A stretch of DNA of 64,000 nt, taken from contig URQS01000002.1 in the NCBI GenBank assembly GCA_900550035.1, positions 1 to 64,000 of the forward strand. The letters are read 5' to 3'. Below, one piece after another: positions 44,701 through 52,582 of the stretch. The notes beneath the pieces are model-generated. The model was not told where the DNA came from, searched no databases, and saw only the letters and a list, made by a program, of their open reading frames with translations. How positions within the stretch are numbered: position 1 is the stretch's first letter; each line of letters starts with the position of its first letter. This stretch comes from an uncultured Prevotella sp. Lineage in GTDB: Bacteria; Bacteroidota; Bacteroidia; Bacteroidales; Bacteroidaceae. Made by a program: the position numbers and the translations under genes.

Positions 44701-45711
44701 TTCGAACGATTCTTCCGTTCAGACCACCAAAACACTACCAATGTTGGTTCTGGCATCGGACTTAATATGGTTGCCGAATATGTACACATGCATAAGGGTG
44801 AAATAAAAGTGGAGAGCCAAACAGGCAAGGGCAGCAAATTTATTGTGCTGTTGCCAACCGACCTGAAGAATACAACGGCAGCAGCAACTGACGATATTGC
44901 CAAGCAGTCGGCATCAGCAACAGAGGATAAGACATTGGCATGCTCGTCGTCAGCACAAACCATATCGTCGACAATACTTATAGTTGAGGACAACGATGAG
45001 TTCCGCAACTTCATGGCGCAAGAGCTTAGTGCTATATATAATAAGGTATTATCGGCACGCGACGGCATTGAGGGTGCCATGCTTGCAGAAGAACACACCC
45101 CCAATATTATTGTGAGCGACGTTATGATGCCACGTATGAATGGAGTGGACATGTGTCGAAGAATAAAAGAGAACCTCACTACTTCGCACATTCCCGTGAT
45201 ATTGCTTACAGCCTGGAGCACCGACAAGGCTCGCAAGGAGGGCTATCGTGCCGGAGCCGATGCCTATATAGCAAAGCCATTTGACATGGAAATGCTCATT
45301 GTGCGCATCAACAACTTGCTGGAGAAGCAGGAGAAACGCCAGCGCGACTTCTCGCACAACCTCTCGCTTGACGCCAAGAGCATAGCCAACTCACCGCATG
45401 ACGAGGAATTCCTTCAGCAGGTGATATCATGTATTGAGAAGAATATCAGCAACAGCGAATACACAATCGACTCTTTAGCTCACGATATTCTTATGTCGCG
45501 AATGAGTATGTATCGCAAGATGAAGTCGCTCACGGGTCAGACTCCTGCCGATTTTATACGTACTGTAAGGCTTAAGTCGGCTGCCCAACTATTGAAGTCC
45601 GGTCAGTGTAATGTATCCGAAGCATGCTGGAGCACTGGCTTTGCATCGCCACAAAACTTTGCGAAACACTTTAAGGAAATGTTTGGTGTATTACCTTCGC
45701 AATATTCTTGA
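41800..45711 (+). CDS. hybrid two-component system sensor/regulator (HTCS)
   Basis: 1303 residues; one protein combining sensor, kinase and DNA-binding regulator. Signal peptide (MKRFRLYITLFLCVVSHLMA); two-propeller periplasmic sensor of Reg_prop blades (about 25-620); Y_Y_Y domain (about 660-745, HTYYKYRLHGVNDDW); one membrane helix (LLYFLTFIAIIAFGIRW, about 762-778); HisKA (TNISHEFRTLLTLIITPLGS, about 803-822); HATPase with GCGITESDRKHLFERFFRS and GSGIGLNMV; receiver (ILIVEDNDEFRNF ... IIVSDVMMPRMNG, phospho-Asp about 1108); AraC-type HTH (about 1200-1303). The usual Pro after the H-box Thr is Leu here (FRTLLT). It should control the neighbouring SusC/D and lyase genes. Confidence 0.96.
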   Translation: MKRFRLYITLFLCVVSHLMANSQTVYRLVDTAIGLPDDEVKGFFYAPDGRLGIRTSSGFSLFDGCAFRVFSPMGAKPYQMNYVTTLPRIYVDAEQRVWSKEQGQLLVFDLKREAFEPHVDQVLANWGIKEPIRDFFVDEAKEYWAVTVTGKLLHQGRQIALRTQGLRDICRQGDRVWMVYSDGYLVGVDAHTYQMKSTTRLWKKPVLPRDFVRFAQKGQQLWVMWDHGVASYLPKQNRWLQRYSDEYHTFTTLAVSSEGKVFLGVRQMGLVTIEPNGKQNHQASFPIMNGALVADDIQSIAYERGNLVLGFYYKGMALHNANMQGFPFYAFSQFQADGLGFYRASCTSGGNVCLAFPQQVLTFNPYQITLQPLLGTGAGDDFIQSFTDSRGRVWVGTFRKGIYLKDGDKVSHFMQEDVPNKDIDYNIVRDFAEDHQHQIWVCYHGGVGRFDEQAKRIFPLQNKLFVGNTNINTIAFDRLHRLWTATNKGLIMDNQLKLKAVCKALVIDKQGWVWVGTLNGVYAFDTHRAKTYRYGKEEGMTNEMIQDLVVDKLGDVWATTANGLCRFRRTRSSEQPFSLTMFDSQNKLGDAKFLPQTAASMANGNLFLGSAMGFYVVDPAQVKDMKYTGHPVFTSLLVNNQEVMAGRKYDGRVILPFALSATKKIVLEHDENFITIHFSGLNFDMPHHTYYKYRLHGVNDDWIEISPQDGIGRANYTDLSPGTYELEVYSAGLDKVWSKQSATLEIEVLAPLWATWWAKLLYFLTFIAIIAFGIRWKIEQNRKRMENEKYKELEEMKYRFFTNISHEFRTLLTLIITPLGSILRRTEDDDMRSKLSAVNKNAGELLQLVNQLLDFRKMEMKGERLNLVGGNIDEFVEYTIRKFSPLSEQKGIALRFVNNADGLFMLFDRDKMAKILANLLSNAFKYTDAGGTVTVSISTTIQDSRRYLQTTVSDTGCGITESDRKHLFERFFRSDHQNTTNVGSGIGLNMVAEYVHMHKGEIKVESQTGKGSKFIVLLPTDLKNTTAAATDDIAKQSASATEDKTLACSSSAQTISSTILIVEDNDEFRNFMAQELSAIYNKVLSARDGIEGAMLAEEHTPNIIVSDVMMPRMNGVDMCRRIKENLTTSHIPVILLTAWSTDKARKEGYRAGADAYIAKPFDMEMLIVRINNLLEKQEKRQRDFSHNLSLDAKSIANSPHDEEFLQQVISCIEKNISNSEYTIDSLAHDILMSRMSMYRKMKSLTGQTPADFIRTVRLKSAAQLLKSGQCNVSEACWSTGFASPQNFAKHFKEMFGVLPSQYS

Positions 45712-45801
45712 CATTCAATGTTACATTTAACATACATGGCTGAAATGTAACAATTGTTCTTTGAGACGTTTGACATACATCGTTGGTATGATTCATACAT
45801 A

Positions 45802-45840
45802 CGGTTGTAAGGTTTAGCGATAACTTTGCAACCGTAAACC
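45802..45840 (+). promoter_or_regulatory. ECF-gene promoter with interleaved inverted repeats
   Basis: -7 box TAACTTTG (45821-45828), 30 bases before the ATG. Around it lie CGGTTG (45802-45807), GGTTTA (45811-45816), CAACCG (45829-45834) and TAAACC (45835-45840): two inverted pairs in the order A-B-A'-B'. They bracket the -7 element and could be an operator or a self-regulated sigma-factor promoter. Confidence 0.55.
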
Positions 45841-45857
45841 CAAATAACTAAAAACGT

Positions 45858-46373
45858 ATGAATTCAAAAGCCAACCCCCAACGTCAACTTATAGCTGATT
45901 TCTTCACAGCTCACAATGTGGAACTTGTAAACTATACGATTGCCCGTCTTGGCAATCGTGAGGAGAGCGAGGACCTCGTTCAGGAAGTGTTCATAAAGCT
46001 TTTAGCTTTTGATGGCATGATAAAAGAGGCAACTATCAAATCATTTGCCTTTACCATTGCCACAAATAAAATCAAGGATGTGTTGCGCCGACGTATCTAT
46101 CGTCATAACATGGAAGAGAACACCAAGTATGAGATGGAGTTGCAGCACAGCGATGTAGAGCGCACCACCGAATATCACGAGACATTGACCATTGTCAATC
46201 AATCTATCAAGAAGCTCACACCTGCCTGTGCCAAGGTGTACTGCATGAGCTTGTTTGACGATGTTGCTGCCAGCGATATTGCCCAGAAATTGAATGTGTC
46301 AAAACGTACTGTCGAGGCACAGTTGTTTGCTTCGCGCAAACAGATGAGGAGCATGCTCAAGGCGGCAATGTAA
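45858..46373 (+). CDS. ECF-type RNA polymerase sigma factor
   Basis: 171 residues. Region 2: VNYTIARLGNREESEDLVQE then VFIKLLAFDG (about 24-53, helix with the DLVQEVF core motif) and ATIKSFAFTIATNKIKDVLR then RRIYRH (about 58-83). Region 4: SIKKLTPACAKVYCMSLF then SDIAQKLNVSKRTVEAQLFA (about 115-155, helix-turn-helix). It directs RNA polymerase to a small promoter set. No anti-sigma factor (FecR) is encoded next to it, which is unusual for Bacteroidetes ECF genes beside glycan loci. It lies between the hybrid regulator and a lyase gene, 80 bases before the latter's ATG. Confidence 0.93.
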   Translation: MNSKANPQRQLIADFFTAHNVELVNYTIARLGNREESEDLVQEVFIKLLAFDGMIKEATIKSFAFTIATNKIKDVLRRRIYRHNMEENTKYEMELQHSDVERTTEYHETLTIVNQSIKKLTPACAKVYCMSLFDDVAASDIAQKLNVSKRTVEAQLFASRKQMRSMLKAAM

Positions 46374-46453
46374 CCAACATGGTTTTTCTTGTTACGTATT
46401 TGAATTCTGCAATTCGTAATATAATCGAACTTGAGAACAGAAAACCCAAAATT

Positions 46454-48799
46454 ATGAAACAAAAAAAATTATACGTAGTAATCTGGTTGCTCTGCATATG
46501 CATAAATGCAACGGCTAAGAAAAAGACCGACAGCCCGGAGATTGTAAAGCTCAAGGGCAAGATAGAGAATGTGATGGCGAAGGTGGATAAGCAACCCGAC
46601 TGGCTCTACTCTCGATTGCAGATGTATTGGAAGACCCAGGCATCTGATGTCTTTGTGAATGGGGAGACATTCTCTCATCCTGGAGGAGCTAAAGCGGCAG
46701 GTCCTACCGTGAAATATAATGGCTCACGAAGCACGGCATCTCAATACAATCGCCCTAAGCTGGAGGATATTGTTCCTTACGATGACGATGAGCAGGGCAG
46801 CGTGACTTACATCAACAAGGCTACAGGAAAGATGGAGAAGACTTCTCCAGCCAAGACGGGATGCAATCTGGCAGGTGTGAACCGTCAGATTATCGGCATC
46901 GCCCGTGACGCCGCTCGCATCTATGCTGCCACTGGCGATATGCGCTATGGGCAGATGGCAGCCAAGGTGTTCGATGTCTATATGAAAGGCATTGCCTATC
47001 GCAATGTGCCTATCGACTTGAACCATGGTCATCAGCAAACGTTGGTGGGCATGACTACCTTTGAGGTTATCCACGAGGATGCCATCAACGAACTCACCCA
47101 GATGTATCCCCTTATCAGGAATCTCGTGAAGGACGACCAAGCCGTCATCGAGGCTGGTTTCAAGAAGTGGGCAGAGAACATCATCGCCAACGGTGTGCCT
47201 CACAACAACTGGAATTTGTTTCAGGCTGACTTCATCGTAAAGATAGCCTTGGTATTGCAAGACGACCAGGCATACGCTGATGGCAAGGGCAAGCAATACT
47301 ACTTGGATTATATCGTAAATCAAAATAGTATTCGCCAGTGGAGCATGAACAGGCTCATCGACTTCGGCTTTGACGCCAAGAGCAAGACTTGGTATGAGTC
47401 GCCAGGCTACAGCACCACGGTATTGAGCAGTATCTGCGATTTCGCCAACATGCTGGACAAGAAGGCTAGCATCGACCTCTTCAAGCAGCGTCCTATCCTA
47501 AAGGATGCCGTGAAGACATCTGCCGAATATCTCTTCCCTAACCGGATGATTGCTGGTTTCGGAGATACTCATCCTGGTTATCTCAATACGGGTGGCATCG
47601 ACCATATCTTGCAGTATGCTACTCGCCATAAGGACAAGAACCTTGTCTCTGAGATGAATATTCTGAAGAGTGCCGTGGCTCCCAAGGCACCTGTCTCAGA
47701 GATTGAGGCATATACGAGCACCCTGTTCTATGCTCCTAATGTATCGTGGATAGCGATGCGAAGTGGCATGGACAAACAGCACGACTTGATGGCTTCCGTC
47801 AATGCCAGCCTTGGCAACCATCAGCATGCCAACGGCATCTCGCTCGAACTTTATGGCAAGGGATATGTCTTGGGCCCAGATGCAGGTATCGGCAAGAATC
47901 TATATAGCGGATTGGATTATCTCGAATACTATTCGCAGATGCCGGCTCACAATACGGTGGTGGTAGATGGCGTTTCGAGCTATCCGGTCATGATGTCGCA
48001 GCATAGCTTCAAGGTGGTGGCTTCATATCCTGAGGTAAGCGCAGAGAAGCCTGCAAGCAAGAAGCTGTCCGAGCAGAAGGAGCGAATGACATACGCCACA
48101 GTGAGCTTCATCGAACCGGAGACTCAATCATTGCAGCAGCGCACCACTGCCGTCATCAAGACTTCCGACAAGGGTGGCTACTACGTAGACGTGTTCCGCA
48201 GCCGTAAGCAGGATGGCAGCGACAAGACCCACGACTATTTCTATCATAACCTGGGACAGCAAATGCTGATCACAGATGCTGCCACAGACAAGCCTCTCGA
48301 CATGAAGCCTACCGAAGAACTCGCCTTTGCCGGGGGCCATCTGTATGCTTATTCCTATATATATAATAAGGAGTGCGCCGAGATGACATCTTCTGTAAAG
48401 ACTCGGTTCGTCACTAAGATAGAAGACGAAAAGGTGGTTGCTGCAATGGACGGCCAACGCGAGATAACCATGACGGTGTGGATGAAAGCCGACACCGACC
48501 GAACCATATTCAAGGCTCTGTCGCCTGCCAACCTCGAATACGAGCGTATGCCCAACCAGCCATATAAGGTTATCGACCAACCGGTATTGACTTTTGTGGC
48601 ACGACAGAAAGGCGAGGCATGGAACCATCCCTTCGTATGCGTGTACGAACCAAGTTCTGACACCGAACCGGGCGACATAGCATCGGTAGATTACTTTACT
48701 CCGAGAGAGCAGGGTGCCGTAGGCATCATCGTAAAGCTGAAGAACGGAACCGAGCAGCGTATCGTATGCTTGGAGAACGGAAATGTCGAAACAAAATAA
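46454..48799 (+). CDS. heparinase II/III-family polysaccharide lyase
   Basis: 781 residues. Signal peptide (LYVVIWLLCICINATA). An alpha/alpha toroid (about 30-380) with DLNHGHQQTLVGMTTFEVIH (about 190), HNNWNLFQADF (about 250) and YESPGYSTT (about 313), where Asn, His and Tyr form the likely catalytic set. Then a beta-sandwich with GNHQHANGISLELYGKG (about 454), the conserved heparinase His motif. It cleaves uronic-acid glycans by beta-elimination; PL12, PL15, PL21 and PL33-type families all share this plan, so the substrate is open. The ATG at 46454 is preferred over the upstream open frame because it begins the signal peptide. Confidence 0.87.
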   Translation: MKQKKLYVVIWLLCICINATAKKKTDSPEIVKLKGKIENVMAKVDKQPDWLYSRLQMYWKTQASDVFVNGETFSHPGGAKAAGPTVKYNGSRSTASQYNRPKLEDIVPYDDDEQGSVTYINKATGKMEKTSPAKTGCNLAGVNRQIIGIARDAARIYAATGDMRYGQMAAKVFDVYMKGIAYRNVPIDLNHGHQQTLVGMTTFEVIHEDAINELTQMYPLIRNLVKDDQAVIEAGFKKWAENIIANGVPHNNWNLFQADFIVKIALVLQDDQAYADGKGKQYYLDYIVNQNSIRQWSMNRLIDFGFDAKSKTWYESPGYSTTVLSSICDFANMLDKKASIDLFKQRPILKDAVKTSAEYLFPNRMIAGFGDTHPGYLNTGGIDHILQYATRHKDKNLVSEMNILKSAVAPKAPVSEIEAYTSTLFYAPNVSWIAMRSGMDKQHDLMASVNASLGNHQHANGISLELYGKGYVLGPDAGIGKNLYSGLDYLEYYSQMPAHNTVVVDGVSSYPVMMSQHSFKVVASYPEVSAEKPASKKLSEQKERMTYATVSFIEPETQSLQQRTTAVIKTSDKGGYYVDVFRSRKQDGSDKTHDYFYHNLGQQMLITDAATDKPLDMKPTEELAFAGGHLYAYSYIYNKECAEMTSSVKTRFVTKIEDEKVVAAMDGQREITMTVWMKADTDRTIFKALSPANLEYERMPNQPYKVIDQPVLTFVARQKGEAWNHPFVCVYEPSSDTEPGDIASVDYFTPREQGAVGIIVKLKNGTEQRIVCLENGNVETK

Positions 48800-48810
48800 A
48801 AATAATCCTT

Positions 48811-50742
48811 ATGAACTATATATATTATATATTCCGTCGCTTGTCGGTTGTCTGCTCGATGCTTATGGCAGCGCTGACGGTGCATGCGCAAGAGTCGTTG
48901 CAGTCGCCCGATGGCAAATACACATTCGTGTTCGCCACAAAGAAGGGACAGCTCACCTACTCTCTCTCCTATAGCGGCAAGACCATTATAGAACAAGGCG
49001 AGCTGGGTGTCAACATCGACAACCACCTTGTGGAGTCGGCTATGGGCATACCGGTGGATACCAACCGTGTGTGGACCAAGGGAATGGAAGTAATCAATGT
49101 GACCCGTCTGAGCGAAGACAATACTTGGAAGCCAGTCTATGGCGAGTATGCCCAGATACGTGACCACTACAATGAGATGACCATACACCTGATAAAGGGT
49201 GGCAATCACAACAACAGCTCTAACGGTTACGACAAGCGCCAACAGTATCTCTTCGACATCATCGTACGTGCCTACGATGAGGGTGTAGCCATACGCTACC
49301 ACTTCCCCGAGGCTACAAATGGACTGTTTATGCACATCACATCCGACCTCACGTCCTTCGCATTCGCTCCAGGTGCAGAGGCTTGGCACTTTGCCTGGGC
49401 ACAATCGCACGCCGAACGTGTGCCTCTGATCAAGAGCCAGCCTGCATGGCGCGAAAAGGCAGAGCGTCCGCTGACGCTCCGTCTTGCCAATGGCTTGTAT
49501 GCAGCAATAGGCGAGGCTGCCCTGAGCGACTTTGTACGAGGCAAGCTACAACTTGTCGACGACAACAAGCTGCAAATGGCTCTGTACGATTCTGCCGACA
49601 TCATCACCGCCTACGACATGCCGTGGCGATATATTATGGTGGGCGAGAAGGCTGTCGACCTTATCAACAACAAGCAGATGGGGCTCAATCTCAATGCGCC
49701 TTGCAAGATACAAAATACCTCTTGGATTCGTCCCGGCAAGGCTTTCCGTGTGTGCCGACTGGATATGAAGACTTGCATGGAGGGTGTGGACTTCTGTGTG
49801 GATAGAGGTCTTCAGTACATCGAGCTTGATGCAGGTTGGTATGGTCCAGAGATGAAGATGTCTTCTTCTGCCTTGAAAGTATTGGAAACTCGCGACATTG
49901 ATATGCCAAAGCTCTGCCAGTATGCCAAGAGCAAGGGCATCGGCGTGTGGGTTTATGTCAACCAGAGAGCCTTGTATCAAGAGCTTGACCAGCTTTTGCC
50001 GCTCTATGAGAAGTGGGGCATCAGTGGCATCAAGTTTGGCTTTGTGCAGATAGGTTCGCAGGAGTGGACCACTTGGCTTCACAATGCCGTAAAGAAATGT
50101 GCCGACTATCACATCATGGTGGATATCCACGATGAGTATCGTCCTACGGGATGGAGCCGCACTTATCCTAATCTCATGACGCAAGAAGGTATCGGAGGCA
50201 ATGAGGAAATGCCAGATGCTGAGCACAACACGGTGCTACCCTTCACCCGATTCCTCTGCGGACCTGCCGACTACACTCCATGCTACTTCAACGGCAGAGT
50301 GAAGAACACCAAGGCACACCAGTTGGCCATGCCAGTAGTGTATTACAGTCCGATAACATTCCTCTACTGGTACGACCTGCCCAATGTATATAAAGGCGAG
50401 ACGGAACTCGACTTCTGGAAGCATTGCCCAACGGTGTGGGACGAGAGCAAGGCTCTCGACGGCGAGATAGGCGAATACATAGTCCAGGCACGCCGTTCGG
50501 GCAACGAATGGTTTGTCGGCGCCATGAACGGATTGCAACCACGCGACATAACAATCGCAACATCGCGATTCCTTCAACATGGCAAACGCTATCGTATGGA
50601 GGTATACAACGACGACCCCTCGCTCAATACACGCACCAAGGTGTCATCCACCATCATGAACATCAAGGCTGGCAAGACCCTCCGTCTGCATCTGCAGCCA
50701 TCGGGCGGCGCGGCTTTGCGCTTTGTATTAATGGACAAATAA
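48811..50742 (+). CDS. GH97 family glycoside hydrolase
   Basis: 643 residues. Signal peptide (RLSVVCSMLMAALTVHAQ). GH97 N-terminal domain (SPDGKYTFVFATKKGQLTYS, about 28-47; DEGVAIRYHFPE, about 156-167), (beta/alpha)8 core (YIELDAGWYG, about 335-344; KWGISGIKFGFVQIGSQEW, about 402-420; VDIHDEYRPTGWSRTYPN, about 438-455; TQEGIGGNEE, about 458-467) and C-terminal beta domain. GH97 contains alpha-glucosidases (inverting) and alpha-galactosidases (retaining). The Gly in KFGFV, where retaining members carry an Asp, hints at the inverting type; low certainty. ATG at 48811 begins the signal, 11 bases after the lyase stop, same operon. Confidence 0.92.
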   Translation: MNYIYYIFRRLSVVCSMLMAALTVHAQESLQSPDGKYTFVFATKKGQLTYSLSYSGKTIIEQGELGVNIDNHLVESAMGIPVDTNRVWTKGMEVINVTRLSEDNTWKPVYGEYAQIRDHYNEMTIHLIKGGNHNNSSNGYDKRQQYLFDIIVRAYDEGVAIRYHFPEATNGLFMHITSDLTSFAFAPGAEAWHFAWAQSHAERVPLIKSQPAWREKAERPLTLRLANGLYAAIGEAALSDFVRGKLQLVDDNKLQMALYDSADIITAYDMPWRYIMVGEKAVDLINNKQMGLNLNAPCKIQNTSWIRPGKAFRVCRLDMKTCMEGVDFCVDRGLQYIELDAGWYGPEMKMSSSALKVLETRDIDMPKLCQYAKSKGIGVWVYVNQRALYQELDQLLPLYEKWGISGIKFGFVQIGSQEWTTWLHNAVKKCADYHIMVDIHDEYRPTGWSRTYPNLMTQEGIGGNEEMPDAEHNTVLPFTRFLCGPADYTPCYFNGRVKNTKAHQLAMPVVYYSPITFLYWYDLPNVYKGETELDFWKHCPTVWDESKALDGEIGEYIVQARRSGNEWFVGAMNGLQPRDITIATSRFLQHGKRYRMEVYNDDPSLNTRTKVSSTIMNIKAGKTLRLHLQPSGGAALRFVLMDK

Positions 50743-50888
50743 CCCATAAAACACCCCTTTTGAAACCATGTTTTGCTTGTTTATCAAGGGTATAATGCCC
50801 CACAAGAATGTTACTAATAAGGAAGATAAACCATCAATTCTTTTGGCTTCTGACTTTTTATTTGTAACTTCACAGCGCATTTCAAGAC

Positions 50889-52460
50889 ATGAAGGTTATG
50901 GAAGAGATAAGAAAATATCCAGTGGGCATACAGACATTCTCTGAGATACGTGAGGAGAATTATGTTTATGTAGACAAGACCAAGTATATTGTAGATTTCA
51001 TAAGGAATGGATCCAAATATCTGTTTCTGAGTCGTCCAAGACGATTCGGCAAGTCTCTTTTTGTCTCTACACTCCAAGCTTACTTTGAAGGAAGAAAGGA
51101 ATTGTTTGATGGTCTTGCCCTTGGTGGTTATGAGAAGGAATGGGTTAGACATCCTGTTTTCCACTTTGATATGAGCACCGCCAAGCACATGGAGCCAGCC
51201 AACTTAATTAATGAGATTGAAGGCAAGCTTTGTCAGTTGGAACAGGTATATGGTACGGAGGATTGGGCTGTTAATACCAACCAACGTTTGGAGTGTCTTG
51301 TGAAGCGAGCTTATAGGCAAACCGGACAAAAGGTCGTGCTGCTTATCGACGAATATGATGCACCGTTGCTTGATGTTGTGCATGAGAAGGATAACTTAAA
51401 ACAGTTAAGGTCGATAATACAGAACTTCTATAATCCTATTAAGTACTTGGACCCCTGGCTGCAGTTCGTGTTTATCACGGGTATTACAAAGTTCTCGCAG
51501 TTGAGTATATTCAGCGAAATCAACAATCTGGATAATATCAGTATGTACAATCATTATTCTGCTATTTGTGGTATTAGCAAGGACGAATTACTCAATGACA
51601 TGCAGCCTGACGTGGAGATGTTGGCAAATCATTTAGGCAAGACTGTTGAGGAGACTGTTGCCGAGTTGAAGTCGTATTATGACGGCTATCATTTTAGCGA
51701 AAACTCAGAGGATATATTTAATCCGTTTAGTCTTGTCAAGGCATTAAGAAATAAGAAGGTTGCTGCTTATTGGTTCAGTTCCGGCACTCCAAGCTATCTA
51801 ATCAAGACCATGCATAAATACCACGTTGGTGTAATGGATATTGAGCAGAAAAGTGTTGGAGTGGACGACTTTGACGTCTCGCCTGAACAAATGACCTCGG
51901 CTCTTCCGTTGTTGTATCAGAGTGGTTATCTTACCATCAAGAAGTACAACCCTATATTTCAGAGCTATCAGCTCGACTATCCTAATAAGGAGGTTCGCAT
52001 CGGTATGATAAAGTCGTTGGCACCTAACTATTTATCACCAGTTCAATTAGATAATAATAGTTTCGTCTTCGACTTCTTGGAACAGCTTTATAATGATAAT
52101 ATGGATGGTGCATTACGTAAGATGCAGTCGTATCTTGCCAGTATCTCTAACCGCTTGTCTAATAAGAGCGAGAAGGATTTTCAAACAGTGTTCTATCTCA
52201 TATTTAATCTTATGGGAGCATATATATTGGTTGAAGAGGATAGTGCAATAGGCAGGGCTGACGCTGTGCTACATCTACCAGACACCATATATGTTATGGA
52301 GTTAAAGTTCGACAAGTCGGCAGATGAGGCCTTGCGGCAGATAGACGACAAGGGTTATTTGATTCCTTATTCGGCAGACGCAAAGCGGTTGGTAAAGGTT
52401 GGAATTAATTATGACAGCAATAAGCGCACCATAGGTGAATGGAAAATAGTTGAAGCATGA
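50889..52460 (+). CDS. AAA-ATPase with C-terminal PD-(D/E)XK nuclease-like domain
   Basis: 523 residues, cytoplasmic. N-terminal AAA-ATPase_like domain: YVDKTKYIVDFIRNG, Walker A SRPRRFGKSLF (about 47-57), Walker B VVLLIDEYDAPLLD (about 149-162), ITGITKFSQLSIFSEINNL (about 197-215). The C-terminal DUF1703-like domain has GRADAVLHLP ... VMELKFDKS (about 457-483), the D-x(n)-E-x-K pattern of nuclease folds. Members of this family are present in many copies in gut Bacteroidetes; function unknown. It interrupts the glycan genes between GH97 and the hydrolase at 52583, bounded by its own terminator, as if inserted as a unit. Confidence 0.88.
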   Translation: MKVMEEIRKYPVGIQTFSEIREENYVYVDKTKYIVDFIRNGSKYLFLSRPRRFGKSLFVSTLQAYFEGRKELFDGLALGGYEKEWVRHPVFHFDMSTAKHMEPANLINEIEGKLCQLEQVYGTEDWAVNTNQRLECLVKRAYRQTGQKVVLLIDEYDAPLLDVVHEKDNLKQLRSIIQNFYNPIKYLDPWLQFVFITGITKFSQLSIFSEINNLDNISMYNHYSAICGISKDELLNDMQPDVEMLANHLGKTVEETVAELKSYYDGYHFSENSEDIFNPFSLVKALRNKKVAAYWFSSGTPSYLIKTMHKYHVGVMDIEQKSVGVDDFDVSPEQMTSALPLLYQSGYLTIKKYNPIFQSYQLDYPNKEVRIGMIKSLAPNYLSPVQLDNNSFVFDFLEQLYNDNMDGALRKMQSYLASISNRLSNKSEKDFQTVFYLIFNLMGAYILVEEDSAIGRADAVLHLPDTIYVMELKFDKSADEALRQIDDKGYLIPYSADAKRLVKVGINYDSNKRTIGEWKIVEA

Positions 52461-52496
52461 GTTATTGTCATGACTTAATTTTATAAGAATAAGCAG

Positions 52497-52532
52497 AAGC
52501 CCTAATTACAGTAAATGTGATTAGGGCTTTTT
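52497..52532 (+). terminator. terminator after the ATPase gene
   Basis: AGCCCTAAT (52498-52506) pairs with ATTAGGGCT (52520-52528), with inner ACA/TGT, then TTTT. Confidence 0.85.
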
Positions 52533-52582
52533 ACGTATCTTTTGGCTCCCGTTCGTATTATAACAAATACGATATTATAGAT

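Noticed and set aside
44349..45236. 295-codon minus-strand ORF over the hybrid regulator
   Set aside because: Covers the kinase and receiver domains of the regulator; no independent features.
41800..50742. Impression of mosaic codon usage along the regulator, lyase and GH97 genes
   Set aside because: Stretches seem to differ in codon choice, but ATA and ATC isoleucine codons occur on both sides of every suspected border. A windowed codon-usage or phylogenetic analysis would be needed before claiming recombination.
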